From assembly GCF_900114825.1 (NCBI RefSeq), contig NZ_FOUI01000016.1:18354-82353 (forward strand): 64,000 nt of DNA, given 5' to 3'. This DNA comes from Halopseudomonas yangmingensis. GTDB lineage: Bacteria > Pseudomonadota > Gammaproteobacteria > Pseudomonadales > Pseudomonadaceae. The translations under genes were made by a program, and so were the position numbers. Below the pieces are notes generated by a model. It was not told the DNA's origin and made no database searches. It saw only the letters and a program-made list of their open reading frames with translations. Of this stretch, positions 34,519-43,920 are shown in pieces (the stretch's first letter is position 1; each line of letters begins with the position of its first letter).

Positions 34519-36807
34519 ATGCAGGCAATGCTTGATGGGGCTGCCGAGTATGAGGTGATAGTGCCCGGCATGGGCAGTGACCATTGTGCCGGTCTGGTCA
34601 GGCAGAGCCTGCAGCGGCTGGATGGGGTGCTGGAGGTGCGCACCAACATTGCCAGTCATCTGGTCTCGGTGCGTGTGCGTAACGGTGACGTCGAGCGCCA
34701 GCAGTTGCGACAGGCGATCGAAAATGCTGGTTACGAGGTGGCCGTAGTACGCGCAGCCAGTACCCAGGACAGCCATGTCGATGAGGATCTAGCGGTTGAT
34801 CGACGCTACCTTGCTGAAGCTGCACGCCGGCTTTGGATAGCCGGGATACCGGCCAGCCTGATCATGCTGCTGATGATTCCTCAGATGTTCTGGCGGCCAC
34901 TGCCAGGTTATCTGGTGATGGTTGCGCTATTGGCCTTCCCGGTGGTGTTTCTGGCGGGGGGTGCAGCGACCCACAGGGCGTCCTGGCGTGCGCTGCGCAA
35001 CCGTACTTTGAATATGGATGTACTGATTTCGCTGGGCAGTTTGCCGCCCTATTTTATCGGCCTGCTGGGGTTCATCTATCCGATGACATCCTTTATGGAA
35101 ATGGCCGCCACCATCATGACCTTCCACCTGCTGGGGCGTTATCTCGAGGCCAAGGCAAAGGGCCGGGCATCCCAGGCTATTCGGCGCTTGCTGACGCTGG
35201 GGGCAAGAACCGCACGGGTCGAGCGGGACGGTGTTGAACAGGAAGTTGCCGTGCAGGACCTTCAGCCCGGCGACATTATGCTGGTCCGTCCCGGGGACAA
35301 GATTCCCACCGACGGCGAGGTGATCGACGGCGAAAGCCACGTTGATGAATCCCTGGCCACCGGCGAATCATTACCTGTCTACAAGCAGGTGGGTGATCAG
35401 GTACTGGGTGCAACCATCAACAAGGAAGGACGGTTGCGGGTCAGGGCCCTGCGGGTTGGTCGGGATACCTTTCTGGCACAGGTCATTCGGCTGGTTGATC
35501 AGGCCCAGGGCTCACGGGTTCCCATTCAGGAGTTTGCTGACCGCATGACCGGGCGGTTTGTGCCGCTGGTGGTGCTGATTTCGCTGTTCAGCATGGTCGC
35601 CTGGCTGGTGTTCCCGGAGGCATTGCGCCCGGTCTTGTCGTGGGGGGCGCAGTGGTTGCCCTGGGTAAATCCCCAGGCAGAGGGGCCGGTGCTGGCACTG
35701 CTGGCGGCTGTTGCGGTGCTGGTAATTGCCTGTCCCTGTGCGCTTGGTTTGGCCACGCCAACAGCATTGATGGTTGGTTCCGGTCTGGGTGCCGAGCGCG
35801 GGATACTGATCAGATCCGGCGAGGCCATACAGACGTTCAAGGACATCCGTGTGATGGTACTGGACAAGACCGGAACCATAACCCGTGGTGAACCACGGCT
35901 GACGGATATGGTTGCATACGGCGTCCCGGAGACGCAGTTGCTGCGCCTGGCGGCCAGCGTGGAGAACGCCTCGGAGCACCCGATTGCCCGGGCGATTGTC
36001 GAGGGTGCCCGTGAGCGTGGGCTTGAGGTCGGTGCGGTAAGCGAGTTTCGCTCGGTTGGTGCACGCGGTGTCGAAGGACGTGTTGCCGGCCAGCGGGTGC
36101 TGCTCGGCAACCGTCGCCTGCTTGCTGAGCTGGGTGTTGCCGGGCTCGAGCAACTGGACCGGCGACTGCAACAACTGGAGAGCCTGGGCAGTACGGTGGT
36201 CTGTGTGGCTGCCGATGGCGTTGCACTGGGATTGCTGGCGGTTGCCGATACGCTCAAGAGCGAATCCCATGAGGCAATCCGCAGCATGCAGCGCATGGGT
36301 TTGCGGGTGGTGATGCTCACCGGAGACAACCAGCGTGCCGCGCAAGCGGTAGCTGACAGTCTGGGGATTGATGAAGTGCAGGCAGAGGTGCTGCCCCAGG
36401 GCAAGGTGGATGCCATTCGCCAGCTGCAGCAACGTTACGGCAATCATGTCGCCATGGTCGGCGATGGCATCAATGATGCGCCGGCACTGAAACAGGCAAA
36501 CGTCGGCATTGCGATTGGCGCTGGTGCCGAGGTGGCGATCGAAGCGGCGGATGTGACGCTGGTGCGCGGTGAGCTGACCGGGGTTGTGGAAGCCATGCAG
36601 CTATCCAGAGCCACCTTCACCAAAATAGTGCAGAACCTGATATGGGCGAGTGTTTACAACGTGGCGGCCATCCCGATGGCCGCACTTGGATTGCTGCATC
36701 CAATGATCGGCGTGATGGCGATGACCGCCAGCTCCCTGTCGGTGATCGGCAACTCGTTGCTGCTGAAACGACGCTTCGCGCGACACACTCAGGGAGGTGC
36801 GCCATGA
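34519..36807 (+). CDS. Cu+-exporting P1B-type ATPase (CopA family)
   Basis: 762-residue P-type ATPase pumping Cu+ from the cytoplasm. N-terminal HMA-like domain (about 8-72), eight TM helices, the ion-binding CPC in [19 protein letters not shown] (TM6), phosphorylation DKTGT, SEHPIA, and hinge [12 protein letters not shown]7 YNVAAIP and TM8 MTASSLS residues define the Cu+ subtype. The HMA loop reads PGMGSDHC, so one of the two CxxC cysteines is Ser. GTG 34513 is in frame, but ATG 34519 has GGGAGG at proper spacing. The next gene overlaps its stop. Confidence 0.92.
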   Translation: MQAMLDGAAEYEVIVPGMGSDHCAGLVRQSLQRLDGVLEVRTNIASHLVSVRVRNGDVERQQLRQAIENAGYEVAVVRAASTQDSHVDEDLAVDRRYLAEAARRLWIAGIPASLIMLLMIPQMFWRPLPGYLVMVALLAFPVVFLAGGAATHRASWRALRNRTLNMDVLISLGSLPPYFIGLLGFIYPMTSFMEMAATIMTFHLLGRYLEAKAKGRASQAIRRLLTLGARTARVERDGVEQEVAVQDLQPGDIMLVRPGDKIPTDGEVIDGESHVDESLATGESLPVYKQVGDQVLGATINKEGRLRVRALRVGRDTFLAQVIRLVDQAQGSRVPIQEFADRMTGRFVPLVVLISLFSMVAWLVFPEALRPVLSWGAQWLPWVNPQAEGPVLALLAAVAVLVIACPCALGLATPTALMVGSGLGAERGILIRSGEAIQTFKDIRVMVLDKTGTITRGEPRLTDMVAYGVPETQLLRLAASVENASEHPIARAIVEGARERGLEVGAVSEFRSVGARGVEGRVAGQRVLLGNRRLLAELGVAGLEQLDRRLQQLESLGSTVVCVAADGVALGLLAVADTLKSESHEAIRSMQRMGLRVVMLTGDNQRAAQAVADSLGIDEVQAEVLPQGKVDAIRQLQQRYGNHVAMVGDGINDAPALKQANVGIAIGAGAEVAIEAADVTLVRGELTGVVEAMQLSRATFTKIVQNLIWASVYNVAAIPMAALGLLHPMIGVMAMTASSLSVIGNSLLLKRRFARHTQGGAP

Positions 36808-37040
36808 ACCACCTACCACCGCGGCAAGACGGACAGCATCGGAGAATGCCGGCCAGCCGGCGTTACTGGCTGGTGTTTGCCGGATTTGCGCTAATCGCGC
36901 TGTTCTTTCTCTGGCAGGAGCATCGCGCACATCTGTTGGGAAGCTTGCCATGGATAATTTTGTTGCTGTGCCCGTTAATGCATCTGTTCATGCATCGGGG
37001 ACATGGTTCGCATGGGCGCAGTGGCCGGGGGGAAGACTGA
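36804..37040 (+). CDS. DUF2933 small membrane protein
   Basis: 78-residue protein with two TM helices (about 22-38 and 48-62: [37 protein letters not shown]) and a His/Gly-rich end ([11 protein letters not shown]), typical of DUF2933 proteins that accompany heavy-metal P-type ATPases. The C-P-L-M-H-x-F-M-H stretch could bind metal. Its ATG overlaps the ATPase stop (ATGA), which indicates coupled translation. The function is unknown. Confidence 0.75.
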   Translation: MNHLPPRQDGQHRRMPASRRYWLVFAGFALIALFFLWQEHRAHLLGSLPWIILLLCPLMHLFMHRGHGSHGRSGRGED

Positions 37041-37041
37041 C

Positions 37042-37677
37042 ATGCACACAGGATTTGCTGACTATGGCCTGTGGGGGCTGGTGGTACTGAATTCGGCAAT
37101 CTTCATCTTTTTTGCCTTCAGTTTCTTCAAGCCGAGGACCCGGCACGACTGGCGTTCCTTTGGTGCGTTCAGTGCCTTTCTGGTGGCTCTGTTTGCAGAG
37201 ATGTATGGCTTTCCCCTGACCCTGTACTTCCTCGCCGGCTGGCTGCAAACCCGCTATCCCGGTATCGATTGGTTTGCCCATGACAGCGGGCATTTGCTTG
37301 AGATGCTGTTCGGCTGGCAGGCGGTGCCGCACTTTGGCCCCTTCCACCTGTTGAGCCTGTTACTGATCGGCGCCGGGTTCTATCTGATTGCCAAGGCCTG
37401 GCGGGTGCTGTATGCCGCCCAGCAGGCCGGAGAGCTGGCCTGTACAGGTCTGTATGCCCATGTGCGGCATCCGCAATACATCGGCTTTGTGCTGATCATG
37501 TTCGGCTTTCTGCTGCAATGGCCAACGCTGCTTACACTGGTGATGTTTCCGGTTCTGTTGTGGATGTATGCCCGGCTTGCGGCCAGTGAGGAGCGCGAGG
37601 TGGAGGCCCGTTTTGCTGATGCCTGGCGCGCTTATGCGTTGCGCACGCCGCGCTTCATACCGCGACTGCGACGCTGA
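37042..37677 (+). CDS. Isoprenylcysteine carboxyl methyltransferase-like membrane protein
   Basis: 211-residue inner-membrane protein with about five TM helices. The C-terminal signature GLYAHVRHPQYIGFVLIMFG and E-R-E-V-EARF-x-DAWRAYALRTPRF is that of the ICMT/PEMT (NnrU-like) family, which binds S-adenosylmethionine at the membrane. The substrate in bacteria is unknown; such genes often sit in copper clusters. ATG 37042 follows GGGGGAAG. Its stop is six bases from the stop of the convergent sensor kinase gene. Confidence 0.75.
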   Translation: MHTGFADYGLWGLVVLNSAIFIFFAFSFFKPRTRHDWRSFGAFSAFLVALFAEMYGFPLTLYFLAGWLQTRYPGIDWFAHDSGHLLEMLFGWQAVPHFGPFHLLSLLLIGAGFYLIAKAWRVLYAAQQAGELACTGLYAHVRHPQYIGFVLIMFGFLLQWPTLLTLVMFPVLLWMYARLAASEEREVEARFADAWRAYALRTPRFIPRLRR

Positions 37678-37683
37678 GCGGTT

Positions 37684-39063
37684 TCAGGCGGATGGGCGAG
37701 GGAACTGCACGCAGAAACGGGTGATGCCGCCCTGCGAGGTGCAGTGGATACTGCCGCCATGTGCCTTGACGATTGCCGCGGCGATTGCCAACCCCAGACC
37801 TGCGTTGGCCGAATCTCCCTCTCGGCGGGCCGGGTCGGCACGGTAGAAGCGGTCAAATAGCCGATCCAGATGCAGGGGCTGTATGTCCTTTCCGGGATTG
37901 CTGACACAGAGCTCCACACTATCTGGCTGCTGGCGCAGCTGGATCTGCACGGTTTGCCCCGGTGGCGTGTAGCGCAAGGCATTGGACAACAGGTTGCTGA
38001 CTACCCGGCCTACCATGGGTGCATCGCCGTGGATATGCCCCTGTCCGATGACCTCGATGGCGATACCCTTTTCCTCGGCGAGAATCCGGTAGTACTCCAG
38101 CTGCCCGGATACCAGCTCGTCCAGCTCCAATGGTTGCTGGTTCAGCAGCGTCTGGCCGTTTTCCGACTTGGCCAGAAACAACATGTCGTCAATCATGCGT
38201 GACAGGCGCGACAGCTCTTCCAGATTGGAGTGCAGGTTGTTTTCGTAGGTGTCAGCGTCGCGCTTGCGCATCAGTACCACTTCGGTCTGGGTCAGCATAT
38301 TGCTGACCGGGGTGCGCATTTCGTGAGCGATATCCGCAGAGAAGTTGGAAATTCTGGCGAAGGCGTCCTGCAGCCGACAGAGCATTGAATTGAACGAATG
38401 CACCATTGCCTGCAGCTCACGCGGCACCGCATGGGTATCGATACGCTCATCAAGGGAGGCGGCGGACATCCCGGTCATGGATTGGGTGATCTCGCGCAAT
38501 GGCTGCAGGCCGCTGCGTGCGACCAGCCAGCCGAGCAATGCGCTGGTCAGCAGGCACAGCAACATGCCGAACCACAGCCAGTACATCAGGCTGCGGAAGA
38601 AAAGCGTGTGAGCGGTGACGTCAAGGGCAAGCAATACGCGCAATGGCGGTGAATCCTCAAGGGCTATTTCCGCGCTGAGTCCCTGGAAGAAACGCTCGCC
38701 CTCCTGCCAGAACCACTGGCTCTGGGTACTGATCAGCGGGTCGCTGGCAGCGGCCAGAAAGCCCTGTGGTTCAGCGAACAGAATGTCTCCGTCATCACGG
38801 GTTATCAAAACCCGCATGGATTCGTGGGCGCCAAGCATGGCCTGCAGGTGCTGTTGCTGGTGCTCTGCCTGCAGGGGCTGGGGCGAGACTTGCAGCATGA
38901 TTCGAATGGCATGCAGTTTTTCGTTGAGGATGGCTTCGTCGAGCTCTTCAAAGTGGTGCTTGCTGAGCTGGAAGAAGCCCAACGCCGTCAGCGAAATAAC
39001 GCTGGTTGCCACCAGCATGAAGGCCAGACAGATGCGCGCGGTCAGCGACAGGCTGCGACTCAT
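37684..39063 (-). CDS. copS: Heavy-metal sensor histidine kinase (CopS/CusS)
   Basis: 459-residue membrane kinase. TM1 (about 11-32), a periplasmic sensor domain (about 33-155), TM2 (about 160-182), HAMP, HisKA with H247 in [20 protein letters not shown], and an HATPase domain (N box [17 protein letters not shown]2 [16 protein letters not shown]). It senses periplasmic Cu and controls the partner regulator. It overlaps copR by four bases. Subfamily CusS/CopS/IrlB is clear from the HAMP-HisKA region and context. Confidence 0.9.
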   Translation of the reverse strand: MSRSLSLTARICLAFMLVATSVISLTALGFFQLSKHHFEELDEAILNEKLHAIRIMLQVSPQPLQAEHQQQHLQAMLGAHESMRVLITRDDGDILFAEPQGFLAAASDPLISTQSQWFWQEGERFFQGLSAEIALEDSPPLRVLLALDVTAHTLFFRSLMYWLWFGMLLCLLTSALLGWLVARSGLQPLREITQSMTGMSAASLDERIDTHAVPRELQAMVHSFNSMLCRLQDAFARISNFSADIAHEMRTPVSNMLTQTEVVLMRKRDADTYENNLHSNLEELSRLSRMIDDMLFLAKSENGQTLLNQQPLELDELVSGQLEYYRILAEEKGIAIEVIGQGHIHGDAPMVGRVVSNLLSNALRYTPPGQTVQIQLRQQPDSVELCVSNPGKDIQPLHLDRLFDRFYRADPARREGDSANAGLGLAIAAAIVKAHGGSIHCTSQGGITRFCVQFPRPSA

Positions 39064-39743
39064 GTGCGTTCGCCGGTATCGAGCATGTAACCCATGCCGC
39101 GGGCGGTATGAATCAGCTTTACCGCGAAGTCATCGTCGATTTTTGCCCGAAGCCGTCGCACAGCGACCTCGATGACATTGGTGTCACTGTCGAAATTCAT
39201 GTCCCAGACCTGTGATGCGATCAATGATTTTGACAGTATCTCGCCGGGCCTGCGCAGGAACAGTTCGAGCAGGGCGAACTCCTTGGCGGTCAGTTCGATG
39301 TTTCGGCCGCCCCTGCGCGCACGGCGTTTCAGCAGGTCCACTTCAAGGTCGGCGAATACCAGGCTGGTCTGAACCAGAGGGGTGCTGCCGCGGCGCAACA
39401 GGGAGCGTATCCGTGCCAGCAGCTCGGAAAAGGCAAATGGCTTTACCAGATAATCATCGGCCCCCAGCTCAAGTCCCTTGACCCTGTCTTCGACACTGTC
39501 CCGTGCGGTCAGGAACAACACCGGTATGTTTTGTCCGGCGGCTCGAATGACTTTGAGTACTTCCCAGCCGTCCAGGCCCGGCAGCATGACATCCAGAACC
39601 ACCAGGTCATAACTGTTGAGCAGGACGGTATGCACGGCGTCTGTGCCATTGTTGACCAAATCGGTGTTGAAGCCGGCTTCCTGCAGGCCCTGGCGCAGGT
39701 AGGCGCCGGTTTTGGCTTCATCCTCGGCAATCAGTATCTTCAT
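39060..39743 (-). CDS. copR: OmpR-family copper response regulator (CopR/CusR)
   Basis: 227-residue regulator. Receiver domain with D7/D9 region ([10 protein letters not shown]), phosphoacceptor D51 ([17 protein letters not shown]), and K in [20 protein letters not shown]. The C-terminal winged helix (about 130-225) has [20 protein letters not shown] and the recognition region [19 protein letters not shown]. It is transcribed together with copS and divergently from the cupredoxin gene, with a CopR-box-like sequence between them. Confidence 0.92.
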   Translation of the reverse strand: MKILIAEDEAKTGAYLRQGLQEAGFNTDLVNNGTDAVHTVLLNSYDLVVLDVMLPGLDGWEVLKVIRAAGQNIPVLFLTARDSVEDRVKGLELGADDYLVKPFAFSELLARIRSLLRRGSTPLVQTSLVFADLEVDLLKRRARRGGRNIELTAKEFALLELFLRRPGEILSKSLIASQVWDMNFDSDTNVIEVAVRRLRAKIDDDFAVKLIHTARGMGYMLDTGERT

Positions 39744-39833
39744 TCAGGGCTGTTCCAGAGCGTTCTCAAGCAGGTTGGTCGACAGCCCCATTCTAGGCGC
39801 GGATAGCCTTGGCGTCGCCAATTGCTTGCGATC

Positions 39834-39849
39834 CTTACAGGACTGTAAT
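39834..39849. promoter_or_regulatory. CopR-box-like site 2
   Basis: CTTACA, five bases (GGACT), GTAAT: one mismatch to site 1 (34010) and itself a TTACA-GGAC-TGTAA inverted repeat. It lies between copR (91 bases from its start) and the divergent cupredoxin gene (75 bases from ATG 39924), consistent with joint autoregulation and activation. Confidence 0.55.
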
Positions 39850-39923
39850 CCGCTACTCACCCGCGAGTCAGGTTTTGCCTGTAGGCTGCAGGGACAGTAA
39901 AGGCCCGGAGGCTATTGGTGAGC

Positions 39924-40478
39924 ATGAACAAGCAACAGTTCCCGAGGCTGCGGCCAATGCAGGTGGTTGGCCGTATGCGCGGAGGGCTGCGTAGCGGCAT
40001 GATGGGAACAGTGCTGTTGGCAATGGCGGCTGGCGTGTCGGCCCATCAGGCTGATATCGAGGTACGTTTGCCGACCGGTCCGGCTGAACAGACCCTTTGG
40101 GGTGTGGTTGCGGAAGATAGTCAGGTCGATCGTGAGGTGCTGATCCGCATGGATGACCAGATGCGTTTTCATCCGGGCCATCTGCAGGTAGAGAAGGGTG
40201 AAACCCTGCGACTGCTGATTCGCAACGAAGGAAAGATAATGCACGAACTGGTGCTGGGAACTGCACAAGAGCTTGCCGAACATGCGCAAATGATGGAGCT
40301 TTTCCCGGGAATGGAGCACGATGAGCCCTGGATGGTGCATGTTCCTCCGGGTCAACAGCAGAGTCTGGTCTGGACATTCAATCGGGCTGGCCGTTTCGAG
40401 TTCGGTTGCCTTTTGCCGGGACACTATCAGGCCGGCATGCGTGGTCAGGTTCAGGTTCGGCCAGCGTCACATCACTGA
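39924..40478 (+). CDS. Exported cupredoxin-domain protein
   Basis: 184-residue protein with a long basic leader and hydrophobic signal region (about 25-42, MMGTVLLAMAAGVSAHQA). A cupredoxin fold follows, with type-1 copper ligands visible: His in KIMHELVLG and the loop FGCLLPGHYQAGMRG giving Cys, His and Met. It is probably a periplasmic copper carrier or buffer. Start choice is loose: GTG 39918 and ATG 39924 both lie behind GGAGG. The CusF-like gene follows 16 bases later. Confidence 0.8.
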   Translation: MNKQQFPRLRPMQVVGRMRGGLRSGMMGTVLLAMAAGVSAHQADIEVRLPTGPAEQTLWGVVAEDSQVDREVLIRMDDQMRFHPGHLQVEKGETLRLLIRNEGKIMHELVLGTAQELAEHAQMMELFPGMEHDEPWMVHVPPGQQQSLVWTFNRAGRFEFGCLLPGHYQAGMRGQVQVRPASHH

Positions 40479-40494
40479 CAACAGGAGACTGTAA

Positions 40495-40800
40495 ATGGTT
40501 AAAACATCAAGTTTGGCCGCATGGGGGCTGGGACTTTGGTTGGCGGCCGGCACTGTGTGGGCGGGTGATGCCGGGCAGGCCCTCAGCGAAGGCGAAATCC
40601 GCCGTATCGATGCTGACAGCCAGCGCATTACCCTGCGTCACGGGCCGATCGAGAACCTTGGCATGGCGCCCATGACCATGCGCTTCACGCTGGTCGACGG
40701 GGCCAGCCTTGAGGGGCTGGCGGTGGGCGATCTGGTGCGCTTCCGCGCCGAGCAGCGTGACGGCGCCTATGTGGTCAGTGAACTGCAGCGCGCCGACTGA
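40495..40800 (+). CDS. CusF-like periplasmic copper-binding protein
   Basis: 101-residue protein with signal peptide (cleavage after VWA, about residue 23) and a small OB-fold domain of the CusF type. The ligand set has CusF spacing: H49, then M57 (where CusF has the Cu-capping Trp), M60 and M62 (run RHGPIENLGMAPMTMRF). It should hand Cu+ to the efflux pump encoded downstream. An AGGAGA ribosome site lies before the ATG. Confidence 0.82.
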   Translation: MVKTSSLAAWGLGLWLAAGTVWAGDAGQALSEGEIRRIDADSQRITLRHGPIENLGMAPMTMRFTLVDGASLEGLAVGDLVRFRAEQRDGAYVVSELQRAD

Positions 40801-40815
40801 GCTATACTGCCGACC

Positions 40816-41151
40816 ATGAAAACCTCGACCGCATTGCATCTGCTGCTGTGTGCCCTGTTGCTGGCGTTCTCCACGCTGGCAGCGGCACTGGCTGTGGTCG
40901 ATCCCTGTCTGCAGCCGGAAGCGGCGCATGCCGATTGCGCCTCGCTGCATGGCGAGCCGGCGGATGAGCCGTTGCAGGCCACCGCCGAGCTGCTGTGCCA
41001 GATGGGCGGTGGCTGTCATGTGAGTGCCGCGCTGCCGGTGTCGGCCAGCCTGCCGCTGGGCGCGCTGCCCTGCTGTACACCGCTGGCCCTGCCAGTGCCA
41101 GCTACCCCCGAAAGCTCCCCCGATACCCTCTGGCGCCCGCCCCGCGCCTGA
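40816..41151 (+). CDS. Small Cys-containing exported protein ahead of cusCBA (unknown)
   Basis: 111-residue protein with a signal peptide (HLLLCALLLAFSTLAAALA). The mature region holds paired cysteines (DPCLQPEAAHADCASLHG, LCQMGGGCHV, PCCTP) and a Pro-rich end. Not a recognised family; similar short proteins often precede RND copper systems. A metal-binding or sensing role is inference. It starts 15 bases after the CusF-like gene and shares its high GC with the cusCBA genes. Confidence 0.6.
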   Translation: MKTSTALHLLLCALLLAFSTLAAALAVVDPCLQPEAAHADCASLHGEPADEPLQATAELLCQMGGGCHVSAALPVSASLPLGALPCCTPLALPVPATPESSPDTLWRPPRA

Positions 41152-41231
41152 CCCCTGAGTGCGGTTGATGGCTCCGCCATGGTGGGGTCTGTGGCGTGCC
41201 CGTGCACGCGAACTCCAGGGGATTTATTCCA

Positions 41232-42473
41232 ATGAATGCATTTCTTTCGCGCCCGCAGTTGCCTGTGCTGCTGGTGCTGGCCCTGCTGCCGTGGACGCCG
41301 TTGTCGGCGCTGACGCTGGAGCAGGCCTTGCAACAGGCCGAACGCGAGGCGCCGGCACTGCAGGCCTGGCAGCTGCAGCAGCAGGCGGCGGGGCATGACG
41401 CCGAGGCGGCTGGTCAGTTGCCCGACCCGAAACTTGGTTTTGGCCTGCAAAACATCCCGTTGCAGGGCGATGACCGTGGCCGCCTGAATGCCGATGGCAT
41501 GAGCATGCAGATGCTCGGTCTGATGCAGGAGGTGCCGAACCGGGCGCGGCGTGAGGCGCAGCGTGAGCTGGCGCAGGCAACCCGGCAGCGGATGTCCGCC
41601 GAGCTGGCGGTGCAGCGGCTCGAGGTTCGCTTGGGGATGGCCGAGGTCTGGTTGCGTCTGCGCGTGGTCGAGCAGCAACTGGCGCTGTTCCCGCAGTTGC
41701 TTGAGCAAAACCGGGTGCTGGCGGCGGCGGTGGCTGCACGCCTGCGCAGTGGCCAGGGCAGTCTGGCTGAACAACCGCAGGTGGAGACCGAGCGTGCCCA
41801 GCTGGAGCAGCGCATCGAGCAGTTGCAGGCCGAGCAGGGGGCGTTGCAGGCGGCCAGCCGGCGCTGGTTGCAGAGCCCCGGGCTGCAGCAGACCCTGGGC
41901 AACTGGCCGCAGTGGCCGGTGGACGAGCAGCAGCTACGCGAGCGGCTGCAGCAGCAGCCGGAACTGGCCCGCTACCAGCCATTGCTGCAGCAAGGGGCGG
42001 CCGCGGTACGGCTGGCCGAGGCCGATCGGCGGCCGGACTGGAGCTGGGAGCTGGCCTACCAGCGGCGTGGTGCCGGGCTGGACGACATGTTCAGTGTGCA
42101 GGTCAATCTGGGGCTGCCGCTGTTCACCGGCAGTCGCCAGCAGCCGCGCATCCGTGCCCGTCAGGCCGAGCTGGCAGCGCTGGAGCTGGAGCGTGACGGC
42201 CAGCAATACCGGTTGCTGGCCGAGCTGGACGGCGAACTGAGCGAGTACCGGCGACTGCAACTGGCAGTGCGCCGCAGCGATGAGCAATTGCTGCCGCTGG
42301 CCAGCCGCCGCGCCGAGCTGGCACTGGCCGACTACCGCAGCGGGCGCGCCGGCCTGGAGCCGCTGCTGGCGGCGCGTTCGGCACAGGTGGAAACGCAGCT
42401 GCAGCATCTGCAGCTGCAAGGGCAGCTGGCAAGCAGCCAGATGCGCCTGCAACTGGGTTGGGGGGAACACTGA
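41232..42473 (+). CDS. cusC: CusC-type outer-membrane efflux factor (TolC family)
   Basis: 413-residue outer-membrane channel protein with signal peptide (LLVLALLPWTPLSA). Two OEP repeats are seen: LTLEQALQQAEREAPALQAW then PDPKLGFGLQNIPLQ, and in the second half DDMFSVQVNLGLPLFTGSRQ with the long helical hairpins. There is no lipobox Cys. It provides the exit duct for the tripartite copper pump. ATG 41232 follows the Met-rich leader; the frame's earlier start (41196) lacks a ribosome site. Confidence 0.85.
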   Translation: MNAFLSRPQLPVLLVLALLPWTPLSALTLEQALQQAEREAPALQAWQLQQQAAGHDAEAAGQLPDPKLGFGLQNIPLQGDDRGRLNADGMSMQMLGLMQEVPNRARREAQRELAQATRQRMSAELAVQRLEVRLGMAEVWLRLRVVEQQLALFPQLLEQNRVLAAAVAARLRSGQGSLAEQPQVETERAQLEQRIEQLQAEQGALQAASRRWLQSPGLQQTLGNWPQWPVDEQQLRERLQQQPELARYQPLLQQGAAAVRLAEADRRPDWSWELAYQRRGAGLDDMFSVQVNLGLPLFTGSRQQPRIRARQAELAALELERDGQQYRLLAELDGELSEYRRLQLAVRRSDEQLLPLASRRAELALADYRSGRAGLEPLLAARSAQVETQLQHLQLQGQLASSQMRLQLGWGEH

Positions 42474-42474
42474 A

Positions 42475-43920
42475 ATGAAACTGTCACGCATTGTCAGCCT
42501 GTGTCTGTGCTGGCTGCCGGCCCTGGTGCTGGCCGCTGATCCGCATGCCGGGCACGCCGGGCATGGCGACCCGAGTCCGCCGCTGCAGCAGGTCAGCGAG
42601 CCGCGCATTCTCTACTGGTATGACCCGATGTACCCGCAACAGCATTTTGATGGCCCCGGACGTTCGCCGTTTATGGACATGGATCTGGTGCCGCGCTATG
42701 CCGATCCCGGTGATGACGGCAGCAGCATGCGTATCGATCCGTCGATTACCCGCAATCTCGGGTTGCGTGTGGCCAGTGTCGAGTCCGGCCGGCTGGCGCT
42801 GGCGTTCCAGGCCAGTGCCGTGCTCGGCTGGGACCAGCGCCATCAGACGCTGCTGCAGAACCGCGCGCGGGCCTGGGTTGAGCGGGTCGAGCCGCTGGCC
42901 AGCGAGGACCTGCTGCAACCCGGTCAGTTGCTGGCCACGCTGATGGTGCCGGAATGGGTGGCGGCCCAGGAGGAGTACCTGGCGCTGCGCCGGCTGGGGG
43001 ATGCCGAGCTGCAGGCAGCGGCCTGGCAGCGTTTGCGTCTGAGCGGGATGCCCGAGGAGCTGCTGAATGCCGTGCGCCGCGAGGGACGGGTGCAGATGCA
43101 CTGGCAGATCCGCAGTCCGCAGGCCGGGGTGCTGCTGGAGTGGCCGTTGCGTGCCGGCATGAGCCTGTCGGCGGATGCCACCCTGGCGCGTATCGGTAGT
43201 ATCGAGAAGGTCTGGCTGGAGGTGGCGGTACCCGAGCAGCAGGCGCACTGGCTGGAGGCCGGGCAGTTGCTGCAGGTGCAGTTGCCGGGACTGGCGCCGC
43301 AGCAGGCGCGTATCGAGGCGCTGCTGCCGCAGGCTGACAGTCAGGCGCGTACGGTACGGGTGCGCGCCGTGCTGGAGAATCCGCAGGGCCTGCTGCGCCC
43401 CGGCATGAGCGCCCAGGTGTCGCTGCAACGGCAGGCCGAGCAGCCGCAGTTGCTGATTCCTGCCGATGCGCTGATCCGTGGCGGGCGGCGTGATCTGGTG
43501 CTGCTGGCCGAAGCGGATGGGCGCTTCCGCCCGCAGCAGGTGCTGGTTGGCCGTGAGGCGGGTGACCGGGTGGAGATCCTTGAGGGTCTGCAGGCCGGCC
43601 AGCGGGTGGTATCGGCGGCGCAGTTCCTGATTGATTCCGAGGCCAGCCTGCGCGGCCTGCTGGCACGGGCGGCGGAGGACGGCGATCCGGATCTGCACAG
43701 CGCCGATGCCATGGTGATCTACCACGACGAGGACGGCCTGATGCTTGAGCACGGCCCCTTCGAGAGCCTCGGCATGGACGGCATGACCATGCAGTTCGAG
43801 GTGGCGCCAGGGGTCGACCTGAGCGATATCGCCGAAGGTGATGCGGTGCGTGTCTGGGTGCGCCAGCTGCCTGATGGTCTGCCGGTGGTACGTATCCGCA
43901 AGCGTGAGGTGCAGCCATGA
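42475..43920 (+). CDS. cusB: CusB-type periplasmic adaptor with N-terminal metal domain and C-terminal CusF domain
   Basis: 481-residue membrane-fusion protein. Signal peptide (about 1-20), His-rich start ([11 protein letters not shown]), heavy-metal-binding domain with [16 protein letters not shown] and [13 protein letters not shown] (about 45-77), then barrel-sandwich and hairpin modules (about 95-390). A C-terminal CusF-like domain (about 400-478) has H and three Met in [18 protein letters not shown]. It couples the RND pump to the outer-membrane channel and passes Cu+. GGGGGGAA precedes the ATG, and cusA overlaps its stop (ATGA). Confidence 0.9.
   Translation: MKLSRIVSLCLCWLPALVLAADPHAGHAGHGDPSPPLQQVSEPRILYWYDPMYPQQHFDGPGRSPFMDMDLVPRYADPGDDGSSMRIDPSITRNLGLRVASVESGRLALAFQASAVLGWDQRHQTLLQNRARAWVERVEPLASEDLLQPGQLLATLMVPEWVAAQEEYLALRRLGDAELQAAAWQRLRLSGMPEELLNAVRREGRVQMHWQIRSPQAGVLLEWPLRAGMSLSADATLARIGSIEKVWLEVAVPEQQAHWLEAGQLLQVQLPGLAPQQARIEALLPQADSQARTVRVRAVLENPQGLLRPGMSAQVSLQRQAEQPQLLIPADALIRGGRRDLVLLAEADGRFRPQQVLVGREAGDRVEILEGLQAGQRVVSAAQFLIDSEASLRGLLARAAEDGDPDLHSADAMVIYHDEDGLMLEHGPFESLGMDGMTMQFEVAPGVDLSDIAEGDAVRVWVRQLPDGLPVVRIRKREVQP

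Noticed and set aside
40478..40495. CTGACA followed by GTAAA before the CusF-like gene as a third CopR box
   Set aside because: The spacing is ten bases, not five, and it overlaps the ribosome site, so it does not fit the two convincing sites.
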